From: Thiohalospira sp051746205 | GTDB taxonomy: Bacteria > Pseudomonadota > Gammaproteobacteria > Thiohalospirales > Thiohalospiraceae | Assembly: GCA_051746205.1 (NCBI GenBank) | Contig: JBNJEU010000050.1 | Location: 1-13,064, forward strand | Length of the DNA: 13,064 bases | Reading direction: 5' to 3' | Part shown: positions 1-8,258 of the stretch, in pieces | Numbering within the stretch: the stretch's first letter is position 1 | How the letters are laid out: each line of letters starts with the position of its first letter | Translations under genes and position numbers: made by a program | The notes under the pieces: model-generated | The model's database searches: none | Told to the model about the DNA's origin: nothing | What the model saw: only the letters and a program-made list of their open reading frames with translations

Positions 1-127
1 CATTGAGCAGGTCGGAATCGTCCGGGCTCTGTTCGAGCTGAACGAGCTGCTCCTGCAGTTGCTCCAGGATCTCGCCGGCTTCGACCAGGAAGTCCTGTAA
101 TATCTCTTCGTCGGCGTCGAATGACAT
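1..127 (-). CDS. cheA: CheA chemotaxis histidine kinase, N-terminal fragment (cut by window edge)
   Basis: Only the first 42 codons are present, starting at an ATG at base 127 and running off the left edge. CheA is the cytoplasmic histidine kinase that passes phosphate from chemoreceptor arrays to CheY. The readable residues begin MSFDADEEILQDFLVEAGEI and continue through a Glu/Gln/Leu-rich helix to PDDSDLLN. This matches the first helix of the P1 (HPt) domain of gammaproteobacterial CheA as I remember it. The phosphorylated histidine, normally near residue 48, lies outside the window. The start is 12 nt after the cheZ stop, with a GGAG on the minus strand (133-136) a few bases upstream. Co-directionality and close spacing imply one transcript with cheY and cheZ. 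Confidence 0.93.
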   Translation of the reverse strand, partial: MSFDADEEILQDFLVEAGEILEQLQEQLVQLEQSPDDSDLLN

Positions 128-139
128 GACTACTCCGCT

Positions 140-919
140 CTAGAAGCCGAGGCTCGACAGCAGCTCGTCCACTTCGTCCTGACCGCTGACGGCGTCGGCG
201 TGATCCACACCGGGCACCTGCGGCCCCTGGGGTTCGATCGAGGAATCCACTTCCGCGGCCGCCGCCGGCGTGGTGGCACTTTTCGGGGTCTTGTCCCCTT
301 CGGCGGCCCGTCCGCCGGAGATCCGGATCAGCTCCACCAGATTGCCCTCCACCTCTTCGACGAGATTGATGACCCGGTGGATGATCTGGCCGGTCAGGTC
401 CTGATAGTCCTGTGCCATCAGGACCTCGTTGAGGTTGCCCTTGAGGGTGGCCACCTGACCGCTGGTCTCCTTGAGATGGTTCTTGATATCCCGACTGAGG
501 GCGCGGAACTCCTCCACGGAGAGTTCCTTGCGCAGGAACTTGTTCCAGCCCTCGCCGATCTCGTCCACCTTGGCCTGGAGATCGTCGCACAGCGGCAACG
601 ATTGCTCGACGGCGTTCAGGGTCCGGTTGGCGGCCTGATCGGTCATCGACACGACATAGCGCAGGCGCTCACGGGCATCCGGGATCTCGTGCTCGGCCAG
701 AGTGGAGATGCGGGTATCGACCTGGAAGCTGTTCAGCGCCTCGTGCAGATCGCGGGTCAGCTTGCCGATCTGCTGGAACATCTCGGTCTCGCGCAGCTGG
801 GTCAGCTCCTCGAGGGTCGAGTAGCCCGCCTCGTCCTCGCCGGCCTCCAGCTGACTCACCAGCTGTCGGGCCAGGCGGAGGTAGTTCTCGTTATTGCCCA
901 TCTGGTTTTCGTTGTCCAT
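140..919 (-). CDS. cheZ: CheZ, CheY-phosphate phosphatase
   Basis: 259 residues. CheZ dephosphorylates CheY-P and so ends the motor-switching signal. The active-site segment is visible as AQDYQDLTGQ at about 169-178. By comparison with E. coli CheZ (D143 and Q147 in the same motif), the catalytic Asp is D174 and the water-positioning Gln is Q178. The C-terminal end, VDELLSSLGF, is the CheY-binding tail that ends the E. coli protein in nearly the same form. It is joined to the helical body by a Pro/Ala/Asp-rich linker at about 205-245. The ATG at 919 is preceded by GGAGAGG at good spacing; an alternative ATG six codons later lacks this support. It starts 21 nt after the cheY stop and ends 12 nt before cheA. 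No damage is seen. Confidence 0.97.
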   Translation of the reverse strand: MDNENQMGNNENYLRLARQLVSQLEAGEDEAGYSTLEELTQLRETEMFQQIGKLTRDLHEALNSFQVDTRISTLAEHEIPDARERLRYVVSMTDQAANRTLNAVEQSLPLCDDLQAKVDEIGEGWNKFLRKELSVEEFRALSRDIKNHLKETSGQVATLKGNLNEVLMAQDYQDLTGQIIHRVINLVEEVEGNLVELIRISGGRAAEGDKTPKSATTPAAAAEVDSSIEPQGPQVPGVDHADAVSGQDEVDELLSSLGF

Positions 920-940
920 TGAGGCCTCTCCGCCAGCGGA

Positions 941-1330
941 TCAGGAGTTTTCCACGCGATCGAAGATCTTCTTGAGCTTCTCGTCGAGGGTATGCGCGGT
1001 AAAGGGCTTGACGATGTATCCGTTCACGCCGGCCTGGGCGGCGGCGACGATCTGTTCCTTCTTCTGCTCGGCGGTCACCATCAGCACGGGCAACTGCGCA
1101 AGCTTCGGATCGGCCCGCACGGCCTTGAGAAGCTCGAGCCCGTCCATGCCGGGCATGTTCCAGTCGGTCACCAGGAAGTCGAAGTCACCCTTCTGCAGCT
1201 TGGGCAGTGCGGTCTGGCCGTCGTCGGCCTCGTCGACGTTGTTGAACCCCAGATCCCGCAGCAGGTTCTTGATTATCCGTCGCATCGTGGAGAAATCATC
1301 CACGATGAGGATTTTCATGTTCTTGTCCAA
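941..1330 (-). CDS. cheY: CheY, chemotaxis response regulator
   Basis: 129 residues, a single receiver domain. When phosphorylated by CheA it binds the N-terminus of FliM and changes flagellar rotation. Receiver residues are all present: acidic pair D11/D12, phospho-acceptor D56 (in VTDWNMPGMDG), T86, the aromatic Y105 and K108 (in YIVKPF). Start choice: TTG at 1330 gives MDKNMKILIVDD, and an ATG four codons later (1318) gives MKILIVDD. GGAGG on the minus strand ends 5 nt before the TTG but 17 nt before the ATG, so the TTG start is favoured. Its length then equals that of E. coli CheY. The gene follows a 130-bp gap where fliA would normally be, and a candidate promoter lies in that gap. Confidence 0.97.
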   Translation of the reverse strand: MDKNMKILIVDDFSTMRRIIKNLLRDLGFNNVDEADDGQTALPKLQKGDFDFLVTDWNMPGMDGLELLKAVRADPKLAQLPVLMVTAEQKKEQIVAAAQAGVNGYIVKPFTAHTLDEKLKKIFDRVENS

Positions 1331-1403
1331 GACAACCTCCAGTCCTGCTACCCTAACCTGCGTTCATGTCTCCGGACTTCGCCGGCCCATGTTTCATTTG
1401 CGC

Positions 1404-1432
1404 GTTATACCATGTGTGCCCGCTGCCGTCAT
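1404..1432 (-). promoter_or_regulatory. Candidate sigma-70-type promoter for cheY-cheZ-cheA
   Basis: On the minus strand this reads ATGACG (-35-like, 1427-1432), 17 nt, then TGgTATAAC, an extended -10 element with its hexamer at 1404-1409. Spacing is optimal and the -10 hexamer differs from TATAAT at one base; the -35 matches TTGACA at four of six. Transcription would start near base 1397, giving a leader of roughly 65 nt before the cheY TTG. I see no match to the flagellar sigma-28 consensus (TAAAGTTT/GCCGATAA) in the gap, although che genes are often FliA-dependent. The rest of the fleN-cheY gap (1331-1460) holds only a short CCGG..CCGG inverted repeat near 1374-1387 and no terminator that I can support. 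This was found by eye only. Confidence 0.45.
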
Positions 1433-1460
1433 TGTATCAGACGGACCACGGATCAGTGTC

Positions 1461-2357
1461 CTACCAGCCCACCGAGGCGCTGCTCCCGTTTCTCGTGCCG
1501 CCGGCGCGCCCCACCAGCCGCTCGGCGAAGAATTCCAGATGGCCGGCGCTGCGCGGCATCGGCCACTTGTCGATCTTCTGCGCCAGCATGCGGAAGGCCT
1601 GGGCCGAGCGGCTGTCCGGGAAGGCCTCGACCACCGGTTGCTGGCGATTGACCGCACGCCGAAGTTCCTCGTCGCGCGGCACGATCCCCATGAAGTCCAG
1701 CTCCACGCAGAGATAGTGGTCGGTAACCCGCGCCATCTTTTCGTAGAGCCGCTGTCCCTGCTGCACAGTATTGACCATGTTGGCGAGGATTCGCACCCGT
1801 TCGACGCCATGGTCCCGGGTGAGAACCTTGATCAGGGCGTAGGCATCGGTGATGGAGGCGGGTTCGTCGCAGACCACCACCACCACTTCCTGCGAGGCCT
1901 TGCTGAAGGTGATCACGCTGTCGGACAGTCCGGCGGCGGTATCCACCAGCAGCACGTCCAGGTCCATGGCCAGCTCGCTGAAGGCCCGCACGATGCCGGC
2001 GTGCTGCATGGGCGAGAGTTCGGCCATGGTCTGCGTGCCGGAGGTCGCCGGCACCACGTGCAGTCCGCCCGGCGTGGTGGTGATCACCTCGGCCAGTTCG
2101 CGTTCGCCCGTGAGGACGTGGGCGAGGGTGTAGGGCGGGTTGATGCCGAGCATCACGTCGACGTTGGCGAGGCCGAGATCGGCATCCATGATCATCGCCT
2201 GGCGCCCCTGTTTCACCAGCGCGGTACCAAGATTCACGGTGATGTTGGTCTTGCCGACCCCGCCCTTGCCGCTGGCCACGCAGATCACCCGCACCGGGCG
2301 CTGACGAGCCAGCCGGCGCAGACCGCTGGCCTGATCCTGACTGAAACCCTCCCACAT
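1461..2357 (-). CDS. fleN: FleN/FlhG, MinD-like ATPase controlling flagellar number
   Basis: 298 residues, ParA/MinD family. In polar flagellates it limits flagellar number by antagonising the master regulator FleQ/FlrA and by stimulating FlhF GTPase. Visible motifs are an N-terminal DQASGLR (8-14), which fits the FlhF-activating DQAxxLR motif of FlhG; the deviant Walker A GKGGVGKT (30-37) with signature lysine K31; the DAD segment (58-60); and the switch-II DTAAG (139-143). The C-terminal 40 residues are less typical and end SASVGW. The start ATG overlaps the flhF stop by one base (TGATG), implying translational coupling to its partner. In Pseudomonas, Vibrio and Shewanella the next gene is fliA; here cheY follows after 130 nt. 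Confidence 0.96.
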   Translation of the reverse strand: MWEGFSQDQASGLRRLARQRPVRVICVASGKGGVGKTNITVNLGTALVKQGRQAMIMDADLGLANVDVMLGINPPYTLAHVLTGERELAEVITTTPGGLHVVPATSGTQTMAELSPMQHAGIVRAFSELAMDLDVLLVDTAAGLSDSVITFSKASQEVVVVVCDEPASITDAYALIKVLTRDHGVERVRILANMVNTVQQGQRLYEKMARVTDHYLCVELDFMGIVPRDEELRRAVNRQQPVVEAFPDSRSAQAFRMLAQKIDKWPMPRSAGHLEFFAERLVGRAGGTRNGSSASVGW

Positions 2358-3871
2358 CAGTAGGGTCCTCCCGTGGCCGAGCGGGAGCCACCCTCGGGCT
2401 CACCGCCGCTGGCCAGCGCCTCGACCCGCTCGGCGATGAGTTCCGGGGTGGCCGGATAGATGTCCTCGGGCACGCGCTGACCGTCGGAGAAGAAGGCCAG
2501 CGGCAGGTGGCGCTCCATGATGGTGGAGAGGATCCCGCCAAGGCTGGTGCATTCATCCAGCTTGGTCAGCACGCAGCCGTCGAGTTCGGCGCCCTGGAAG
2601 GCCCCCACCACCTCGTCCAGGGTCGCGGCCTGGGTGTTGGCGGCCAGCACGGCGTAGGTCTGGACCGCCGGGGCGCCGGCGACCAGGGTGCGGAACTGCT
2701 CCGCCAGCCGGCGATCCCGCTGGCTCATGCCGGCGGTATCGATGAGCACCAGGGAGCGATCGGCCAGGTTGTCCAGGGTGGTGCGCAGCTCGTTCTCGTC
2801 GTTGGCCACCCGCACCGGGATGCCGAGGATCCGGGCGTAGGTGCGCAGCTGCTCGTGGGCGGCGATGCGGTAGCTGTCGGTGGTGACCAGGGCGACCTGA
2901 TCGTACCCGTGGCGCAGGGCGTAACGGGCCGCCAGCTTGGCCACCGTGGTGGTCTTGCCGACGCCGGTCGGTCCGACCAGGGCGACCACCCCGCCCTGAC
3001 TCATGACGTCACGGCGCGGCGGCAGGACCGCCTCCTGGAGGGTCCGGCGCAGGGCCTCGCCGGTGGCGGTGAGATCCACACGTCGCTCGCCGGCATCGGG
3101 TTCCTCGCGCAGGAAGTCGGCGGCGGCGCTGCGCGCGGCATCGGTCCGACCGGCGGTGGGGCTGGCCCCCATGGCCTTGGCGGGCGGGGCGTCCGGATCG
3201 TTGAGATCGTCCAGCAGACCCTGGAGGATGTCCAGTTCCTCGCGCACGGCGGTGAGCATGGCACCGGAGGCGGCACCGCTCCCGCCGCGCGCGCGGTTCC
3301 CGGCTCCGACCACCGTCTCCGGCCCGAGGCGGGGCGGCTCGTTGATCGCCGGTTCGGGTTCCGGCATGGCATCCTCGTCGAGTTCGTCATCCCAGTCCAT
3401 GGTCTGCCACGGCGCCTTTGGCGGCGGCTCGTCGGGGCGCTCTTCCCGCTCCGGCTGCCGGCGGTCCGGCTCGTTCCCGTGGCCCAGCTCCTGACTGGCC
3501 GAGCGGAACGCCTCCTGGAAATTCGGCTCCCGCGTCGGCGTCTCGTTCTCCGGACGGTCCGGGACGGCCGGCCGGGCACCGGGGCCGGTGGGCGCCGATG
3601 ACTGGCGCGGCCGACGCGGCCGCTGATAGGTCAACGCCTCGCCCTCCTCACCGGAATCGGTCTCCATGGCGGGGCCGGACGACGACAGGGGGCCGCCCCC
3701 CGGCTCCGGTGAGGGCACGGTATCGCCGTCGGCCACGTCGACGGCGGCGACCACCTCGACGCCGCCATCCTGGCGCGTGCTGGAGAGGATCACGGCATCG
3801 GGGCCGAGCTCCTCCTTCACCTGGCTCATGGCCTGACGCATATCGGTGGCAAAGATCCGGCGGATCCTCAT
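2357..3871 (-). CDS. flhF: FlhF, SRP-type GTPase for polar flagellar placement
   Basis: 504 residues. FlhF marks the cell pole where the flagellar base is built and is regulated by FleN/FlhG. Three parts are visible. An N-terminal basic segment (about 1-45, MRIRRIFATDM..LGPDAVILS) is typical of the family. A long Pro/Glu/Asp/Gly-rich linker of low complexity runs from about 46 to 255. The NG GTPase domain (about 256-490) has P-loop GPTGVGKTT (300-308), G3 DTAG (378-381) and the NKxD-like TKLDE (436-440). The linker is long, making the protein larger than Pseudomonas FlhF (about 430 residues). ATG at 3871 is preceded by AGGAGG at 10 nt spacing. It lies 19 nt after flhA and overlaps fleN by one base. 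Confidence 0.96.
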   Translation of the reverse strand: MRIRRIFATDMRQAMSQVKEELGPDAVILSSTRQDGGVEVVAAVDVADGDTVPSPEPGGGPLSSSGPAMETDSGEEGEALTYQRPRRPRQSSAPTGPGARPAVPDRPENETPTREPNFQEAFRSASQELGHGNEPDRRQPEREERPDEPPPKAPWQTMDWDDELDEDAMPEPEPAINEPPRLGPETVVGAGNRARGGSGAASGAMLTAVREELDILQGLLDDLNDPDAPPAKAMGASPTAGRTDAARSAAADFLREEPDAGERRVDLTATGEALRRTLQEAVLPPRRDVMSQGGVVALVGPTGVGKTTTVAKLAARYALRHGYDQVALVTTDSYRIAAHEQLRTYARILGIPVRVANDENELRTTLDNLADRSLVLIDTAGMSQRDRRLAEQFRTLVAGAPAVQTYAVLAANTQAATLDEVVGAFQGAELDGCVLTKLDECTSLGGILSTIMERHLPLAFFSDGQRVPEDIYPATPELIAERVEALASGGEPEGGSRSATGGPY

Positions 3872-3890
3872 CGGGCTGTCGCCTCCTCAG

Positions 3891-6008
3891 TCACTGGTTA
3901 TCGCCCCCCACGGTGGCCACCACGCGCAACTGCTTGTTGTCCGGGATTTCGTTGAACGAGAGTACATTGAGTCCGGGGATGGTGGGCCGCACGAAGCGCG
4001 CCACCAGACTCCGGATCTGCGGCGAGACCAGCAGCACGGCCGGGTCGCCGGCAAGCTCGCGCTCCTGGGTCTTCTCGGCCAGTGCGCCGTGCAGGGCCTC
4101 GGCCATGCCGGGCTCCAGGGTCATCTCCTGACCGTTTGAGACCTGGGTGGACTGCTGCAGCAGCTGCTCGAGCTGCGGATCCAGGGTGATCACCGGCAGC
4201 TCGTCCGCCATCCCGTTGATGTGCTGGAAGATCAGACGGCGCAGGGCAACGCGGACCTGTTCGGTCAGGGTGTCGGTGTCCTGCCCCTTGCCGCCCTGCC
4301 GGGAGAGGGTTTCGGCGATGGTGCGGAAATCACGCACCGGCACACCCTCGGCCAGGAGATTCTTGAGCACCTGCAGGATGGTCCCGAGGGAGACGGTGTC
4401 CGGCGTGAGGTTCTCGACCAGTTTCGGCGCGGAGCTCTTGAGCTTGTCCAGCAGGCTCTGAACCTCCTCGTAGCCGAGGAGCTCGTGGGCGTGCTCGCTG
4501 AGCACCTGGGAGAGGTGGGTGGCCACCACGGTGTTGGCATCGACCACGGTGTACCCGAGACCCAGCGCCTCTTCGCGCTGGTCGGGTTCGACCCAGGTGG
4601 CCGGCAGGCCGAAGGCGGGATCCTTGCCCTCGATCCCCTGGATCTCGCCGTGGACCTCGCCCGGATTGATGGCCAGTTCCCGATCGGGATGGACGGAGGC
4701 CTCGCCCACGGTGACGCCCATCAGCGTGATCCGGTAGTAAGAGGGCGCCAGATCCAGGTTGTCGCGGATGTGCACCGGCGGGATCAGGAAGCCGAGATCC
4801 TGGGAGAGCTTCTTGCGCACGCCCTTGATGCGGTCCATGAGCTGGCCGCCCTGCTTGCGGTCGACCATGGGGATGAGGCGATAGCCGACCTCGAGGCCGA
4901 TGGTGTCCACCGGCACCACGTCGTCCCAGCCCACCTCGCGCTGCTCCTGCGACGGCGGGGGTTCCGCCTCGGCGGCCTCGGCGGCGGCGGTCTCCACCGC
5001 GGCCTCGTCCTGCTGGCGCTTGTACAGCGTCCAGGCAATGCCGGCGGTGATCGCCGAGAAGACCAGGAACGGGATGTTCGGCATCCCGGGGATCAGGCCC
5101 ATGATCCCGATGAGTCCCGCAGCCACCCACAGGGCCCGGGGATTGCCGAACATCTGCTCGATGACCATGCCGCCCATGTCCCGGGGCGCCGAAACCCGGG
5201 TCACCATGATGCCGGCGGAGGTCGACAGCAGCAGCGACGGGATCTGGGCCACCAGGCCGTCGCCGATGGTCAGCAGGGTGTAGTTGTGGACCGCGTCGCC
5301 CATGGACATGCCGTGCTGGCCCATGCCGACGGCGAGGCCGCCGACGATGTTGATGGCGGTGATCAGGATCCCGGCGATGGCGTCACCGCGGACGAACTTG
5401 GAGGCACCATCCATGGAGCCGTAGAACTCGGCCTCCTCGGCCACCGCCTGCCGGCGCTGCTTCGCTTCCTCCTGATCGATGATCCCGGCGTTGAGATCGG
5501 CGTCGATGGCCATCTGCTTGCCGGGCATGGCGTCCAGGGTGAAGCGAGCGCTCACTTCGGAGATGCGGCCGGCGCCCTTGGTCACCACCACGAAGTTGAT
5601 GATGATCAGGATCACGAAGACCACCAGACCGACGGCATAGTTGCCGCCGACGACGAATTCGCCGAAGGCCTGGATGACCCGGCCGGCGGCATCGGTGCCG
5701 CTGTGGCCCTCCAGCAGAACGACCCGGGTGGAGGCGACATTCAGCGCCAGCCGCAGCAGCGTCGCCACCAGCAGGATCGAAGGGAAGACGGAGAAATCCA
5801 TGGGCCGCATGGCGTAGATCGCCACCAGCACGATCACCAGGGAGAGCGCGATGTTGAAGCTGAAGAAGAGATCCAGCATCACCGGCGGCAACGGCAGGAC
5901 CATCATCGACAGCAGTGCCAGGACGAGGATGGGCACGCCCAGCCCGCTCTGCACGAAACGGCGTACGCCGTCGTACATTCCCGCCGCTCCCGTCTGCTCA
6001 ACCGCCAT
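3891..6008 (-). CDS. flhA: FlhA, flagellar export gate subunit
   Basis: 705 residues, normal for the family. FlhA is the largest export-gate protein. Its membrane domain takes part in proton-driven export and its cytoplasmic domains form a nonameric ring that binds chaperone-substrate complexes. About eight hydrophobic segments occupy roughly residues 25-330. The conserved FHIPEP-family cytoplasmic loop is seen as GRISEVSARFTLDAMPGKQ at 147-165 followed by MAIDADLNAG. A charged Ala/Glu linker (about 331-360) leads to the soluble domain, which begins VDTIGLEVGYRLIP. The start ATG has CGGAGAA just upstream on the minus strand. It lies 39 nt after flhB and 19 nt before flhF. Intact; no unusual residues noticed. 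Confidence 0.98.
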   Translation of the reverse strand: MAVEQTGAAGMYDGVRRFVQSGLGVPILVLALLSMMVLPLPPVMLDLFFSFNIALSLVIVLVAIYAMRPMDFSVFPSILLVATLLRLALNVASTRVVLLEGHSGTDAAGRVIQAFGEFVVGGNYAVGLVVFVILIIINFVVVTKGAGRISEVSARFTLDAMPGKQMAIDADLNAGIIDQEEAKQRRQAVAEEAEFYGSMDGASKFVRGDAIAGILITAINIVGGLAVGMGQHGMSMGDAVHNYTLLTIGDGLVAQIPSLLLSTSAGIMVTRVSAPRDMGGMVIEQMFGNPRALWVAAGLIGIMGLIPGMPNIPFLVFSAITAGIAWTLYKRQQDEAAVETAAAEAAEAEPPPSQEQREVGWDDVVPVDTIGLEVGYRLIPMVDRKQGGQLMDRIKGVRKKLSQDLGFLIPPVHIRDNLDLAPSYYRITLMGVTVGEASVHPDRELAINPGEVHGEIQGIEGKDPAFGLPATWVEPDQREEALGLGYTVVDANTVVATHLSQVLSEHAHELLGYEEVQSLLDKLKSSAPKLVENLTPDTVSLGTILQVLKNLLAEGVPVRDFRTIAETLSRQGGKGQDTDTLTEQVRVALRRLIFQHINGMADELPVITLDPQLEQLLQQSTQVSNGQEMTLEPGMAEALHGALAEKTQERELAGDPAVLLVSPQIRSLVARFVRPTIPGLNVLSFNEIPDNKQLRVVATVGGDNQ

Positions 6009-6047
6009 GGGGTTCTCCGTCGGTTTCCCGCCGCCGTGAAGTCAACA

Positions 6048-7193
6048 TCATGACGCGTCCGTCAACTCTTCGTCCATCTCTTTCGGCACCGGCAGGTTGT
6101 CCAGGTCCGGCATGTGCGCCGCACGCGGCCCGCCCTCGCGCAGGAAATAGAGGTAGGCCAGGATCTGCGCCACCGCCTGGAACAGGGCACCAGGGATCTC
6201 CTGGTCCAGTTCGGCATGATTATACAAGGCTCGTGCCAATGGGGGAGCCTCGAGCACCGGGATCTCGTTGGTCTGGGCCACGCTGCGGATCTGGGTGGCC
6301 AGAAAATCGACGCCCTTGGCCACCACCACGGGTGCCGGCATGGTCGCCTGATCGTACTTCATGGCGACGGCGTAGTGGGTCGGGTTGGTCACCACCACGT
6401 CGGCCCGGGGCACCTCCTCCATCATGCGCTTCTGCGCCATCTCCTGCTGCAACTGGCGAATGTGCTGCTTGAGTTGCGGATCACCCTCGCTCTGCTTGAA
6501 CTCGTCCTTGACCTCCTGGCGGGTCATGCGCAGCTGCCGGGTGTGGTCCCAGAGCTGGAACGGCACGTCCACCGCCGCCAGGACGATGAGCGACATGGAG
6601 ATGATCAGGAAGGTCCAGACCATCAGATCGCCCATGTTCGCCAGGGCCGCATCGACCTCCCCGCGCCCCAGGGTCAGGAACTCGTCGTACTTGTAGTAGA
6701 GCACCAGCAGGGCGACGGTGCCGATCAGCAGGAACTTCGCCATCGCCTTGAAGAATTCGATGGCACCGCGGGCACCCAGGATTCGACCGAGCCCCTTGAC
6801 GGGATCCAGCTTGCTCCACTTGAACCCCATCGCCTCCAGGGAGAAAACCCACCCGGACAGCGCAATGGGGCCCATGAAAGCGATGACAGCCATGACGATG
6901 AAGAACGGGGTAATGGTCAGGATCCCCTCGAGGGTGGACGCGATGAAGCGATCCGCCATCTTCTTCTCGTCGAACACCGTCTCGCGATCGAGGACGAAGT
7001 TGTATTCGAGGATGTCCAGCAGCCCCTCGATGATCCCGGGTCCGAAGAAGATGAACGCCGCGGCGGCCGCCATCATCATGGCCATGGTCGTGAGCTCGCG
7101 CGAGCGCGCCACCTGACCCTTGTTGCGGGCGTCCTGAAGCCGCTTCGGGGTCGGTTCTTCGGTCTTTTCCTGACCTTCGCTGTTCTCGGCCAT
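6048..7193 (-). CDS. flhB: FlhB, self-cleaving export gate / substrate-specificity switch
   Basis: 381 residues. FlhB sits in the inner membrane by FliP/Q/R and switches export from rod-hook to filament substrates when signalled by FliK. The start, EKTEEPTPKRLQDARNKGQV, is the typical basic entry, followed by hydrophobic segments at about 35-60, 90-115, 145-168 and 188-212. The self-cleavage motif NPTH is at 270-273 in VVVTNPTHYAVAMKYD, almost the same position as in E. coli (269-272). The C-terminal region continues past the conserved domain in an acidic tail ending EELTDAS. The ATG follows the fliR stop by 3 nt (TGA CCC ATG), suggesting translational coupling. Its partner FliK is encoded in the same cluster. 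Confidence 0.98.
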   Translation of the reverse strand: MAENSEGQEKTEEPTPKRLQDARNKGQVARSRELTTMAMMMAAAAAFIFFGPGIIEGLLDILEYNFVLDRETVFDEKKMADRFIASTLEGILTITPFFIVMAVIAFMGPIALSGWVFSLEAMGFKWSKLDPVKGLGRILGARGAIEFFKAMAKFLLIGTVALLVLYYKYDEFLTLGRGEVDAALANMGDLMVWTFLIISMSLIVLAAVDVPFQLWDHTRQLRMTRQEVKDEFKQSEGDPQLKQHIRQLQQEMAQKRMMEEVPRADVVVTNPTHYAVAMKYDQATMPAPVVVAKGVDFLATQIRSVAQTNEIPVLEAPPLARALYNHAELDQEIPGALFQAVAQILAYLYFLREGGPRAAHMPDLDNLPVPKEMDEELTDAS

Positions 7194-7196
7194 GGG

Positions 7197-7973
7197 TCAG
7201 CCTCCCGACAACATGGTTCGTACGGTCTCCGTTGCCTGCTCCACCAGATTACCGACATGGGGCAGGAAGGTGTCAAAGGTCAGGATCATCACGCCGAAGC
7301 CGATGGTCATCGTCACCGGGAAACCGACGGCGAAGATATTGAGCTGCGGCGAGGCGCGGGTCATCACCCCGAAGGCGATGTTCACCACCAGCAGCGACGC
7401 CACCACCGGGATGGCCATGAGCACGGCGCCGGCGAACATGTGGCTGCCCCATTCGGCCACCAGCCGATAGGCCTCGGCGGTCAGCCCCTCGAAGCCCACC
7501 GGGATGGCGGTGAAGCTGTCCGCCAGGACCTCGATGATGATCAGGTGGCCGTCGAAGGCGAGAAAGACCAGCATGCCCGCCAGCAGGTAGATCTGCGAAA
7601 CCATCGGGACCTGGGTGCCGGTCTGCGGATCGACCATGGAGGCGAAGCCGAGACCCATCTGCAGGGCCATGATCTGGCCGCCGATCACGATGGCGGAGAA
7701 GACCAGCTGGAGGACCAGGCCCATGGCCAGACCGATGAGGACCTGCTGCAGGGCCACCAGCAGGACCATCACCGAGGCCGGATCATAGGTCGGCATCGGA
7801 TCCAGGTTCGGCGCGAGGACGATGGTAATGAGCAGTGCCAGCAGGACGCGGATGCGCACCTGAACATAGGGGGTCCCGATCAACGGCGCGGCAAAGAGCA
7901 TGGCGCTCACGCGAATGAAGGGCCACATCAGGCTCCCCACCCAGGCCGTGATCTCCCCGCTCTCGATGACCAT
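7197..7973 (-). CDS. fliR: FliR, flagellar export gate membrane protein
   Basis: 258 residues, the usual length. FliR assembles with five FliP and four FliQ copies into the helical export-gate pore at the centre of the basal body. The protein is mostly hydrophobic, with about six membrane segments. It contains the family-typical stretch VSAMLFAAPLIG near the N-terminus (about 23-34), a QMGLGFASMVDPQTG loop near 105-119, and MTIGFGVMILTF near the C-terminus. ATG at 7973 is 3 nt after the fliQ stop (TAG CCC ATG), and flhB follows after another 3-nt CCC spacer. Position and composition leave little doubt. Confidence 0.97.
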   Translation of the reverse strand: MVIESGEITAWVGSLMWPFIRVSAMLFAAPLIGTPYVQVRIRVLLALLITIVLAPNLDPMPTYDPASVMVLLVALQQVLIGLAMGLVLQLVFSAIVIGGQIMALQMGLGFASMVDPQTGTQVPMVSQIYLLAGMLVFLAFDGHLIIIEVLADSFTAIPVGFEGLTAEAYRLVAEWGSHMFAGAVLMAIPVVASLLVVNIAFGVMTRASPQLNIFAVGFPVTMTIGFGVMILTFDTFLPHVGNLVEQATETVRTMLSGG

Positions 7974-7976
7974 GGG

Positions 7977-8246
7977 CTAACCGATGAATCCGGGGATGTT
8001 GTCGTAGAGCCGTGTGGTGTAGTCGAGGATCAGGGAGAGCAGCCACGGCCCGGCGAAGATCAGGACCACTACCGTGATCAGCAGCTTGGGGATGAACGAC
8101 AGCGTCATTTCGTTGATCTGGGTGGCCGCCTGGAACATGCTCACCAGCAGGCCGACGATCAGCGCCGGTGTCAGCACCACCAGCAACATGACCAGGATGA
8201 CCTCCAGGGCGCGCTGAAAGATGGTCATGACCAGATCGGGCGTCAC
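7977..8246 (-). CDS. fliQ: FliQ, flagellar export gate membrane protein
   Basis: 89 residues with two hydrophobic helices (about 14-38 and 52-74), the normal FliQ size. FliQ wraps around the FliP-FliR core of the export gate. The loop QAATQINEMTLSFIPK (about 40-55) is nearly identical to E. coli FliQ. The start is GTG at 8246, giving MTPDLVM, which matches the MTPE beginning of E. coli FliQ. AGGAGG lies about 8-10 nt upstream on the minus strand, so the GTG is preferred over the ATG six codons inside. It lies 12 nt after fliP and 3 nt before fliR. Confidence 0.97.
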   Translation of the reverse strand: MTPDLVMTIFQRALEVILVMLLVVLTPALIVGLLVSMFQAATQINEMTLSFIPKLLITVVVLIFAGPWLLSLILDYTTRLYDNIPGFIG

Positions 8247-8258
8247 GGCCGCTCCCTC

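Noticed and set aside
894..2363. A 489-codon plus-strand open frame across cheY and fleN
   Set aside because: It runs antisense through two well-identified genes and across their intergenic gap; the product has no recognisable features.
1453..2556. A 367-codon minus-strand frame overlapping fleN and the end of flhF
   Set aside because: It is an alternative frame of the same strand; the correct frames carry the Walker A and GTPase motifs, and this one is Arg/Gly-rich noise.
4221..6053. A 610-codon open frame on the plus strand
   Set aside because: It lies antisense to flhA with the same His/Gly/Asp-rich composition, no ribosome binding site that I could support, and no domain.
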